Notes under the pieces: model-generated
The model's database searches: none
What the model saw: the letters and a program-made list of their open reading frames with translations, nothing else
Told to the model about the DNA's origin: nothing
Shown: positions 1-5,417 of the stretch, one piece after another
Position numbering within the stretch: position 1 is the stretch's first letter
Layout: each line of letters starts with the position of its first letter
Translations under genes and position numbers: made by a program
Source: an uncultured Caulobacterales bacterium
GTDB lineage: Bacteria > Pseudomonadota > Alphaproteobacteria > Caulobacterales > Caulobacteraceae
Direction of reading: 5' to 3'
NCBI GenBank assembly: GCA_903889785.1
Contig: CAISYT010000118.1
Span: 1 to 6,294 of the forward strand
DNA length: 6,294 bases

Positions 1-1992
1 GACCTCGACGAGATGATCGCCAGCTTCACCGCGGGCGACGACGAGGCCTCGCTCAAGGCCCTGTACGACCGGGTCTCGGCCTTCAATCGCGTGTTCCGCG
101 GCATCGAGACCTGCGGCAAGCCCGTGGCCGTCGCCCTGGAAGGCCTAGCACTCGGCGGCGGGTTCGAACTGGCACTGGCCTGCCACTATCGCGTCGCAGC
201 GGATAATCCCAAACTTCAGGTCGGCCTACCGGAATCCAAGGTTGGGCTGATCCCTGGCGGCGGCGGCACCCAGCGCCTGCCGCGCCTGATCGGTGCCATG
301 GCCGCAGCACCCCTGCTGTTGGAAGGGAAAACCCTGCGCGCTCAGGAAGCCTTGAGCCTTAAGGTCGTGCACGAGGTGGTCTCGCCTGGCGAGAGCATCA
401 AGGCCTGCAAGGCTTGGATCAAGGGCGGCGGCGAGGCGGTGGCCCCCTGGGACAAGAAGGATTTCAAGATCCCCGGTGGCCCGGTCTATTCGGCTCAGGG
501 CATCCAGGTTTTCATCATGGGCAACGCCATGGTGCGCAAGTCGACCTACGGCAATTATCCAGCCCAGCTCAACATCATGAAGGCGGTCTATGAGGGGCTA
601 CAGGTCGATATCGACGCGGCTCTGCGGATCGAAAGCCGCTATTTCGCCAACACCTGCCGCACACCTCAGGCCACGGCGATGATACGGACCCTGTTCCAGT
701 CGATGCAGGCTCTGGGCAAGGGCGCGGCGCGGCCCAAGGGTGCCGCCCCGACAAACGTCAAGAAAGCCGCCGTCATCGGTGCCGGCATGATGGGCGGGGG
801 TATCGCTCACGCCCAGGCCTTGGTCGGCATCGAGACCGTGTTGCTCGATCAGACCCAGGAAGCTGCCGACAAGGGCAAGGCCCATGTCGTGGACCTGCTG
901 ACCAAGGCCGCCTCACGGGGCCGCCTGGCGCCCGACAAGGCCCAGGCCGCGCTAGCGCTGGTGACCGCCAGCTCAGACTACAGCCTGATCAAAGGCTCAG
1001 ACCTGGTGATCGAGGCTGTTTTCGAGAATCGCGAGGTTAAGGCCGCCGCGACCAAGCGGGCGGAGGCGGAATTAAGCGCCGACGCCGTGTTCGGCTCCAA
1101 CACCTCGACCCTGCCGATCACGGGACTGGCTGAGGCGAGCGCGCGGCCGGAAAACTTCATCGGCATCCACTTCTTCTCGCCGGTCGACCGCATGGGGCTG
1201 GTTGAGATCATCAAGGGTGCCAAGACCCGTGACCAGACCATCGCTATGGCGGTCGATTACGTGTTGAAAATCAAGAAGACGCCCATTGTAGTGAATGATA
1301 GCCGCGGCTTTTATACCTCGCGCTGTTTCTCGACCTATGTTTCCGAAGGCCTGGAAATGCTGGCCGAGGGCATCGCACCAGCGATCATAGATAATGTGGG
1401 CCGCGCCACGGGGATGCCACGCGGGCCGCTGGAAATGGCCGACGATGTGGCCCTGGATCTGGTGCACAAGATCACCGTCCAGACCAAGGCGGACCTGGGC
1501 GAAGCCTATCAGGATCGACCTACCGACGCCCTTATCGAGACGATGGTTGTCACGCTGGGGCGCTTGGGCCGAAAGAACGGCAAGGGCTTTTATGACTACC
1601 CCGAAAGCGGCGGGGAAAAATCCTTATGGCCTGGGGTCGGCGGCATTGTGCAAGCCATCGTCACCGAAGCTGAGCCGGATTTAGTCGAACACCTCAGAAC
1701 CCGCCTGCTGTACCGCCAGGCCGTCGAGGCGGCGCGTTGTTTCGACGAGGGCGTGGTCACAGACCCGCGCGACGCCGATGTCGGTGCCATCCTGGGCTGG
1801 GGCTTTGCGCCATGGAGTGGTGGGCCGATGAGCCTGATCGATGGGGTCGGTGTAGCCGCCTTTGTCGCGACCTGCGACACCCTGGCCAAGCAATCTGGCG
1901 ACCGATTTGATCCGCCGGCGAGCCTGCGCGCCATGGCCGCCAAGCGCCAGGGCTACTATGGACCGGCACCCTCAAAGACTGCCGTCGCCTAG
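1..1992 (+). CDS. fadJ: Fatty-acid oxidation complex alpha subunit, enoyl-CoA hydratase / 3-hydroxyacyl-CoA dehydrogenase (5' partial)
   Basis: This is a bifunctional beta-oxidation enzyme that hydrates trans-2-enoyl-CoA and then oxidises the L-3-hydroxyacyl-CoA with NAD+ in the cytoplasm. The reading frame is open from base 1, so the true start lies before the window. 663 codons are visible, against about 710-740 in the family, so roughly 50-70 N-terminal residues are missing. The crotonase domain comes first, with the oxyanion-hole stretch GLALGGGFELAL and its catalytic Glu at 166-168. The second catalytic Glu, in GLPESKVGLIPGGGG, is at 232-234. The NAD-binding Rossmann motif GAGMMG lies at 778-795. 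The dehydrogenase part has the conserved Ser of SNTS at 1096-1098, the catalytic His of GIHFFSP at 1168-1170 and its partner Glu at 1204-1206. NDSRGFYTSR and MPRGPLEMADD mark the C-terminal dehydrogenase domains. Its usual partner, a thiolase (fadI/fadA), is not visible and may lie upstream. FadJ and FadB cannot be separated from sequence alone; the symbol is tentative. The stop overlaps that of convergent cysK. Confidence 0.93.
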   Translation, partial: DLDEMIASFTAGDDEASLKALYDRVSAFNRVFRGIETCGKPVAVALEGLALGGGFELALACHYRVAADNPKLQVGLPESKVGLIPGGGGTQRLPRLIGAMAAAPLLLEGKTLRAQEALSLKVVHEVVSPGESIKACKAWIKGGGEAVAPWDKKDFKIPGGPVYSAQGIQVFIMGNAMVRKSTYGNYPAQLNIMKAVYEGLQVDIDAALRIESRYFANTCRTPQATAMIRTLFQSMQALGKGAARPKGAAPTNVKKAAVIGAGMMGGGIAHAQALVGIETVLLDQTQEAADKGKAHVVDLLTKAASRGRLAPDKAQAALALVTASSDYSLIKGSDLVIEAVFENREVKAAATKRAEAELSADAVFGSNTSTLPITGLAEASARPENFIGIHFFSPVDRMGLVEIIKGAKTRDQTIAMAVDYVLKIKKTPIVVNDSRGFYTSRCFSTYVSEGLEMLAEGIAPAIIDNVGRATGMPRGPLEMADDVALDLVHKITVQTKADLGEAYQDRPTDALIETMVVTLGRLGRKNGKGFYDYPESGGEKSLWPGVGGIVQAIVTEAEPDLVEHLRTRLLYRQAVEAARCFDEGVVTDPRDADVGAILGWGFAPWSGGPMSLIDGVGVAAFVATCDTLAKQSGDRFDPPASLRAMAAKRQGYYGPAPSKTAVA

Positions 1993-2005
1993 GCGGCGCC
2001 TAGGC
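1987..2005. terminator. Perfect 8-bp hairpin at the convergent fadJ/cysK 3' ends, possible bidirectional terminator
   Basis: Two copies of GCCTAGGC (1987-1994 and 1998-2005) flank a GGC loop. Each copy is itself a palindrome, so the pair folds as a perfect 8-bp stem on either strand. Both stop codons lie in the left arm: fadJ TAG at 1990-1992 and cysK TAG at 1989-1991 on the reverse strand. The right arm encodes part of the GLGAA tail of CysK. No T-run follows on either strand, so it is not a standard intrinsic terminator. The termination or 3'-end-protection role is inferred from position and symmetry. Confidence 0.45.
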
Positions 2006-2978
2006 CCTCGAAGAGGGCTGTTGACAGGTACCGTTCGGCAAAGCTTGGGATGATGGCCACGATCAGCTTGCCTTCGGACTCTGGCCGCAGGGCATAGTCG
2101 AACGCGGCGACCAGGGCAGCGCCGGACGAAATGCCGACCGGCAGGCCTTCGACGGCGGCGGCACGCCGGGCCATGGCGAAGCTGTCATCGTTGCTGACCT
2201 GGATCACATCGTCGATCACCGTGCGATCGAGGATGCCGGGTACGAAGCCCGCGCCGATCCCTTGAATCTTGTGCGGTCCAGCCTGACCACCAGACAGCAC
2301 AGGCGAATCCTTGGGCTCGACAGCAATCATTTGCAGCCCGGGCTTTTTCGCCTTCAGCGCCTGGCCCACACCGGTGATGGTGCCGCCAGTCCCCACGCCC
2401 GAAACCACCGCATCCACCGCGCCGTCGGTATCGTTCCAGATCTCTTCGGCGGTGGACACCTTGTGGACGGCAGGATTGGCAGCGTTCTCGAACTGCTGCG
2501 GCATCAAGGCCCCGGGAATTTCGTCCAGGATTTCCTGCGCCCGGGCCACGGCCCCGCGCATGCCGCGCTCGGCCGGCGTCAGCTCAAGCGTCGCGCCGAG
2601 CAGCAGCAGCATCTTGCGGCGCTCGATCGACATCGAATTGGGCATGACCAGAATCAGTTTGTAGCCCTTGGCCGCCGCAACGAAAGCCAGGGCAATGCCC
2701 GTATTGCCGGACGTCGGCTCAACGATGGTGGTGCCGGGCTTCAAAAGACCCTTGGCCTCCAGCGATTCGATCATCGCCACACCGATGCGGTCTTTCACGC
2801 TGGAGAGCGGATTGAAGAACTCCAGTTTGGCCACAACCTCGCCCCTGGGCTTGATCTGAGCCGACAGTCGGGGAAGGCGCACCAGCGGGGTGTCGCCGAT
2901 CAAATCGATCACCGAGTCATAGATACGGCCTCGGCCTGATCGTTTAAGGCGGGCGGCGTCGTAGGCGTCGGCGGTCAT
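1989..2978 (-). CDS. cysK: Cysteine synthase A (O-acetylserine sulfhydrylase, PLP-dependent)
   Basis: This cytoplasmic enzyme makes L-cysteine from O-acetyl-L-serine and sulfide, the last step of sulfate assimilation. The 329 residues compare with about 310-323 in typical CysK; the excess is an N-terminal tail of about 18 residues (MTADAYDAARLKRSGRGR). Expected landmarks are present in order: GDTPLVRL (28-35), the PLP Schiff-base Lys62 in SSVKDRIG, the substrate loop TSGNTG (89-94), the PLP phosphate-binding loop GVGTGGT (194-200), HKIQGIGAGFVP (236-247), and the Ser of GISSGAA (282-288) that contacts the PLP ring nitrogen. The C-terminus reads PSFAERYLST where many homologues have PSFGERYLST. 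The ATG start has a purine-rich ribosome site just upstream. The gene lies 46 bp downstream of the methyltransferase on the same strand, so co-transcription is possible, and it converges on fadJ with a 4-bp overlap. CysM or a cystathionine beta-synthase-like enzyme is a less likely alternative; the loop motifs favour CysK. Confidence 0.95.
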   Translation of the reverse strand: MTADAYDAARLKRSGRGRIYDSVIDLIGDTPLVRLPRLSAQIKPRGEVVAKLEFFNPLSSVKDRIGVAMIESLEAKGLLKPGTTIVEPTSGNTGIALAFVAAAKGYKLILVMPNSMSIERRKMLLLLGATLELTPAERGMRGAVARAQEILDEIPGALMPQQFENAANPAVHKVSTAEEIWNDTDGAVDAVVSGVGTGGTITGVGQALKAKKPGLQMIAVEPKDSPVLSGGQAGPHKIQGIGAGFVPGILDRTVIDDVIQVSNDDSFAMARRAAAVEGLPVGISSGAALVAAFDYALRPESEGKLIVAIIPSFAERYLSTALFEGLGAA

Positions 2979-2982
2979 GGGA

Positions 2983-2993
2983 CTCTCGCTCTC
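2983..2993 (-). promoter_or_regulatory. cysK ribosome binding site, doubled GAGAG
   Basis: Read on the reverse strand, two GAGAG boxes (2989-2993 and 2983-2987) precede the cysK ATG at spacings of 10 and 4 bases, behind a run of six A (2994-2999). Either box could pair with the 16S rRNA tail. This supports the ATG at 2976-2978 and therefore the extended N-terminus. The rest of the 46-bp gap to the methyltransferase (2979-3024) shows no terminator and no convincing promoter. Confidence 0.55.
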
Positions 2994-3024
2994 TTTTTTG
3001 GCCCAACGACAATAAGACCCAATC

Positions 3025-4155
3025 CTACTCGACTGCCAGGGTTTGAATTCTGTCTGGGTGGGCGAGGGAATCTAATAGTGGCGCGATCAGTCGGCGCGCC
3101 AAATGGGCGGCCACAGGGACCGCCACGCCGTCGCCGATCACTTGCAGCGCGGCCGTGGCAGCGCGGGGCAGGCGGTAGTCTTCGGGCAGGCCCATGAGCC
3201 GAGCGCCCTCTCTGGCGGTGAGCAGGCGGGTGCAGACCTGACCGTCGCCCGCCACAAGCAAAGCTTGGCGCGAGGAGCCGCCGCGCGGCGTGCGCAAACA
3301 GCCGGCAACGCCGTCGAATCGGACCTCCGCCCTTTGCTTTCCATCACGCATGCGACGGAACATGGTTCCGACAGAGCGGGGCTGATCGCGGCGCTGCTGG
3401 GCGGCGCAGTGGTGGGCGGGCGACATCAGCGACAGCCAGCGCTCGGTGACCTCTGGGGCATGCCAGACGACGGCGGCGTCATCTTCCAGGACGGCGGCAA
3501 GGTCTGTGTTCCGAGGCGGCGGAGCGGCCAGTGCCCAGGCGCGCCAATTTTTGGCCAGCCCCGCAGGCAGACGGCCCCTTGCCTCGCGGACGGCGCGAGT
3601 CTGGAACGGCGAATCGCCAATCAGGCTCGCGGGCGGTTGGCCCTTGCAGGCGACCACGAACACCCGCGGCCGTGACTGCGGCAGGAACAACCGGGCATCG
3701 ATCTCTAGAGCACCAAAGCCATAGCCCGCCTCGCTCAGCGCTCGGCACAGGGCGGTGAAATCCGCCCCGTCGTTGGCCGTCAGCAACCCGACGACATTCT
3801 CTATGACGATGACTCGAGGTGGGCGCCCTTGCACGTTCAGGGCCCGCATCAGCTGCCAGAATCCGAAAAAGGCGCTGGAGCGGCCGCCAGCCAGACCGGC
3901 GCGCTTTCCGGCAAGACTGAAATCCTGACACGGGCTCGACGCCCAGGCCAGGTCGGCCTGCCCCGGGCAATCGGTGACAGTCATGTCAAAGACATCGCCG
4001 GCCTTGAAGTGATGATAGCCGAAGTTGTCAGTGTAGGTGCGGACCTTCAGCGGATCGAAGTCATTAGCCAGAAGGCAGTCCCAGCCATCGCCCAGCCCGA
4101 GCCGGGCCATACCGCCGCCGGCAAAGAATTCATAGAAGACCAAGGGGCGACTCAC
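3025..4155 (-). CDS. Solitary DNA (cytosine-5-)-methyltransferase
   Basis: The protein transfers a methyl group from S-adenosylmethionine to C5 of cytosine in a specific DNA sequence. Its 376 residues carry the C5-methyltransferase motifs in standard, non-permuted order: motif I FFAGGGMARLGLG (10-22) for SAM binding, motif IV SSPCQDFSLAGKR with catalytic Cys76 (73-85), motif VI IENV (118-121), motif VIII QSRPRVFVVA (160-169), motif IX RLLTAREGARLMGLPEDY (310-327) and motif X IGDGVAVPVAAHLARRL (340-356). The target-recognition region lies between VIII and IX, about residues 170-309, and includes GCLRTPRGGSSRQ (285-297). The start is GTG (4153-4155); an in-frame stop lies four codons upstream, so no longer version exists. 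No Shine-Dalgarno sequence is evident. No restriction endonuclease or vsr gene adjoins it, which suggests an orphan regulatory or protective methylase. Caulobacter is known to carry solitary m5C methylases; whether this is one of their orthologues, and what site it methylates, cannot be told from sequence. Confidence 0.92.
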   Translation of the reverse strand: MSRPLVFYEFFAGGGMARLGLGDGWDCLLANDFDPLKVRTYTDNFGYHHFKAGDVFDMTVTDCPGQADLAWASSPCQDFSLAGKRAGLAGGRSSAFFGFWQLMRALNVQGRPPRVIVIENVVGLLTANDGADFTALCRALSEAGYGFGALEIDARLFLPQSRPRVFVVACKGQPPASLIGDSPFQTRAVREARGRLPAGLAKNWRAWALAAPPPRNTDLAAVLEDDAAVVWHAPEVTERWLSLMSPAHHCAAQQRRDQPRSVGTMFRRMRDGKQRAEVRFDGVAGCLRTPRGGSSRQALLVAGDGQVCTRLLTAREGARLMGLPEDYRLPRAATAALQVIGDGVAVPVAAHLARRLIAPLLDSLAHPDRIQTLAVE

Positions 4156-4160
4156 ATGGG

Positions 4161-4180
4161 TAGTCTAGTCAGGCTAGGCT
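4161..4180. repeat. Back-to-back 5-bp tandem duplications, (TAGTC)2(AGGCT)2
   Basis: TAGTC occurs twice in a row (4161-4170) and is followed directly by AGGCT twice (4171-4180). The block fills the middle of the divergent gap and covers both putative -10 boxes. It could be a product of replication slippage or a binding site; the sequence itself shows only the exact repetition. Confidence 0.7.
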
Positions 4181-4183
4181 GAC
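4168..4183. promoter_or_regulatory. Candidate operator dyad GTCAG-N6-CTGAC
   Basis: GTCAG (4168-4172) and CTGAC (4179-4183) form a perfect 5-bp inverted repeat around GCTAGG. The 16-bp dyad overlaps the tandem repeats and lies just behind the putative methyltransferase -10. Size and position would suit a dimeric repressor, or autoregulation by the methylase, which is known for some C5 methyltransferases. Five-base arms can arise by chance, so this is a weak call. Confidence 0.3.
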
Positions 4184-4199
4184 GCTGCGAACCAGAATC

Positions 4200-4205
4200 G
4201 GAGAG
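4200..4205 (+). promoter_or_regulatory. Ribosome binding site of the lipoprotein gene
   Basis: GGAGAG lies five bases before the ATG at 4211, a good Shine-Dalgarno match at normal spacing. It fixes the start, which also gives a complete lipoprotein signal peptide. Confidence 0.7.
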
Positions 4206-4210
4206 CCCCG

Positions 4211-4636
4211 ATGAGCCGCGCGACCATACCCATCCTGCTGGCGGTTCTCGGACTGGCCGGCTGCAATCCCCATTCGTCCGACAGCACCGATGGCGCGGCG
4301 ACGGGCGAACCGGCCTCTGCCCCCGCTTCCGCACCCGCCAAGGACGTCTCCAGCGATTTCGACCTGCGCGGCACCGCGCCCCTGTGGTCTCTGATCATCC
4401 GATCCGACCGACTTTTGCTGACCCGAGCAGGTGGTGAAGCGTTCACAGCCCCCAACGATGGCCCGCAGGTCATGAGCGATACGGACCTGTGGGATGGTGG
4501 GCCGTTAAAAGTGACCCTGATCGAGAAGGGCTGTTCCGACGGTATCAGCGATCGAACTTACGCCTTCACCGCCACGGTCGAACTGGCGGATGAGGCAGCC
4601 TTTAAGGGCTGCGCCAACCGCGCGTTTGCGCATTAA
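4211..4636 (+). CDS. Small COG3650-like putative lipoprotein
   Basis: The 141-residue product begins with a short signal peptide (MSRATIPILLAVLGLAGC) whose lipobox LAGC puts the lipidated Cys at position 18. Asn at +2 does not match the Asp inner-membrane retention signal known from E. coli, so an outer-membrane, periplasm-facing lipoprotein is likely. A low-complexity Ala/Ser/Pro linker follows (about 29-44). The globular part carries RGTAPLWSLII (53-63), LLLTR (68-72), GPQVMSD (84-90) and KGCSDGISDRTYAFTATVEL...FKGCANR (106-137). This resembles the COG3650 family (GTEPFWSL... CSDGMSDRxYP... LxGCC/A-type) of unknown function. Cys108 and Cys134 could form a disulfide after export. The family name rests on remembered motif similarity, not a search. 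The gene stands alone between the divergent methyltransferase and the ATP synthase genes, and nothing in the context reveals its role. Confidence 0.83.
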   Translation: MSRATIPILLAVLGLAGCNPHSSDSTDGAATGEPASAPASAPAKDVSSDFDLRGTAPLWSLIIRSDRLLLTRAGGEAFTAPNDGPQVMSDTDLWDGGPLKVTLIEKGCSDGISDRTYAFTATVELADEAAFKGCANRAFAH

Positions 4637-4756
4637 ATCGCCGGTCAGGGGGTAGTGCGCCCATTGAAGCGGCCGCGCGGCGTTGCGAGTGCGAAAGACG
4701 CGTGCTATCAGGCCCGCGGCTTTGGCTACCGGGTCTGTGGTACCCTGTAACGCCAC

Positions 4757-4771
4757 GTGCTTTCCAAGCAC
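4757..4771 (+). other. Small hairpin GTGCTT-TCC-AAGCAC in the atpH leader
   Basis: A perfect 6-bp stem with a 3-base loop lies about 90 bases before the atpH start. CTTTC follows rather than a real U-run, so it is a poor terminator. It would be transcribed in the atp leader if the promoter near 4683-4711 is used. It may be a 5' leader stem or chance. Confidence 0.35.
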
Positions 4772-4783
4772 TTTCAAGCCCTT
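4765..4783 (+). repeat. 9-bp imperfect direct repeat, CAAGCACTT / CAAGCCCTT
   Basis: The copies begin at 4765 and 4775, exactly 10 bp apart (about one helical turn), and differ at one base. The first overlaps the right arm of the leader hairpin. The spacing would put two binding sites on the same DNA face, but no regulator is known to match. Confidence 0.3.
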
Positions 4784-4850
4784 ATGCCGTTGCGTGCCAA
4801 TACGCCGCCAACGGTTCAAATAGAGTGCAGCAGGCCTGCGGGAACGGTGC

Positions 4851-4855
4851 GAGAG
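4851..4855 (+). promoter_or_regulatory. Putative atpH ribosome binding site
   Basis: GAGAG sits three bases before the GTG at 4859, closer than ideal; the preceding GGAA (4841-4844) is an alternative purine patch. The same GAGAG-type box precedes cysK, the lipoprotein gene and atpA, which supports its use here and the GTG start. Confidence 0.4.
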
Positions 4856-4858
4856 AAC

Positions 4859-5413
4859 GTGGCGGACGACACCAAAACCAGTGATGCAGGACAGCGCTAC
4901 GCCAAGGCTCTATTTGACCTGGCCAATGAGACCGGTGATCTGCGCGCGGTGGAAGCCGACCTGAAATCCCTGGGCGCCGCCTTGAACGACAGTGGAGACC
5001 TGAGACGCCTTCTGGCCAGCCCGGTGTTCGGCGCGGCCGATAAGGCAAAGGGCTTGGCCGCCATCGCCGCAAAGGCCAAATTTAATCCAACCACCGGCAA
5101 GTTCTTGGGCCTGCTGGCCGCCAACGGCCGCGCCGGCGACCTCTCGGCCGCGATCAACGCGTTCCGCGTGCTGGCCGCCAAGGCCCGCGGTGCCGTTTCC
5201 GCCGAAGTCACCAGCGCCACGCCGCTGACAGCTGCCCAGGCCAAGGGCGTCGCCGCCGGCCTGCGCACGGCTCTGGGCAAGAACCCCGAAATCACCACCC
5301 GCGTCGACCCCAGCCTGCTTGGCGGGATCAAGGTTCGCGTGGGAAGTCGCCTGTTCGATGCTTCGCTGAAGAGCAAGCTCGATTCCCTCAAGTTCGCCCT
5401 CAAGAGAGCGTAG
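4859..5413 (+). CDS. atpH: F1F0 ATP synthase subunit delta
   Basis: Subunit delta joins the F1 head to the peripheral stalk of ATP synthase on the cytoplasmic face of the inner membrane. From the GTG at 4859 the product has 184 residues, matching the family's usual 175-190. The N-terminal helical domain begins with GQRYAKALFDLA (11-22), the part that binds the alpha-subunit N-termini. ANGRAGDLSAAINAF (88-102) is typical of the middle. The C-terminal signature contains DPSLLGGIKVRVGSRLFDAS (150-169). The frame stays open upstream to a GTG at 4757, which would add 34 residues of un-AtpH-like sequence; GTG 4847 is another in-frame option. I chose 4859 because the protein then begins (M)ADDTK, in the style I recall for Caulobacter AtpH, and has GAGAG before it. 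It is the first F1 gene, with no atpF upstream, as in alphaproteobacteria. Only four bases separate it from atpA. Confidence 0.93.
   Translation: MADDTKTSDAGQRYAKALFDLANETGDLRAVEADLKSLGAALNDSGDLRRLLASPVFGAADKAKGLAAIAAKAKFNPTTGKFLGLLAANGRAGDLSAAINAFRVLAAKARGAVSAEVTSATPLTAAQAKGVAAGLRTALGKNPEITTRVDPSLLGGIKVRVGSRLFDASLKSKLDSLKFALKRA
5402..5408 (+). promoter_or_regulatory. atpA ribosome binding site inside the atpH 3' end
   Basis: AAGAGAG within the last codons of atpH lies nine bases before the atpA ATG at 5418. The position inside the upstream gene and the four-base intergenic gap suggest coupled translation of atpH and atpA. Confidence 0.6.
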
Positions 5414-5417
5414 CCCT

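Larger units (their letters stand above)
4156..4210. promoter_or_regulatory. Divergent promoter region between methyltransferase and lipoprotein genes
   Basis: Only 55 bp separate the two divergent start codons, so the promoter of the methyltransferase, and probably that of the lipoprotein gene, must sit here or inside the neighbouring gene. On the reverse strand ACTAGACT (4162-4169) resembles the Caulobacter housekeeping -10 (GCTANAWC). Its TAGACT ends six bases before the GTG, which would fit a leaderless or nearly leaderless mRNA. On the forward strand GCTAGGCT (4173-4180) resembles the same box less well. No good -35 is visible for either. The assignments are inferred. Confidence 0.4.
4637..4858 (+). 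promoter_or_regulatory. Leader and promoter region of the F1 ATP synthase operon
   Basis: This 222-bp gap separates the lipoprotein stop from the chosen atpH start and is the only sizeable non-coding stretch in the window. It is the natural place for the atp operon promoter. The best candidate is TTGCGAG (4683-4689), 14 bases, then GCTATCAG (4704-4711), which fits the spacing and part of the Caulobacter housekeeping consensus (TTGACGS-N10-14-GCTANAWC). A second, weaker option is TTGGCT (4722-4727) with TGTAAC (4746-4751), 18 bases apart. No clear intrinsic terminator for the lipoprotein gene is visible. No riboswitch or small RNA gene was recognised. Confidence 0.4.

Noticed and set aside
1987..2005. 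The paired GCCTAGGC as an integration site or transposon end
   Set aside because: No integrase, transposase or flanking duplication is nearby, and the repeat lies within the coding ends of two intact genes.
2262..2939. A 225-codon forward open frame opposite cysK
   Set aside because: It is rich in His, Arg and Gly, fully antisense to a gene with every catalytic motif intact, and lacks a recognisable fold or clear ribosome site.
2994..2999. Six T on the forward strand as an intrinsic terminator tail
   Set aside because: No stem precedes it on the forward strand, and on the reverse strand it is an A-run just before the cysK ribosome site.
3103..3675. A 190-codon forward open frame opposite the methyltransferase, considered as a hidden restriction or antitoxin gene
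   Set aside because: The translation has no nuclease motif and looks like a mirror of the GC-rich coding strand; the methyltransferase motifs on the other strand explain the openness.
4757..4775. The leader hairpin as an intrinsic terminator for the lipoprotein gene
   Set aside because: The stem is only six pairs and is followed by CTTTC, not a run of T; it was kept only as a leader hairpin.
4505..4819. A 104-codon reverse-strand frame covering the end of the lipoprotein gene and the atp leader
   Set aside because: It overlaps a gene with a convincing signal peptide, lies against the likely direction of the atp promoter, and resembles no family I know.
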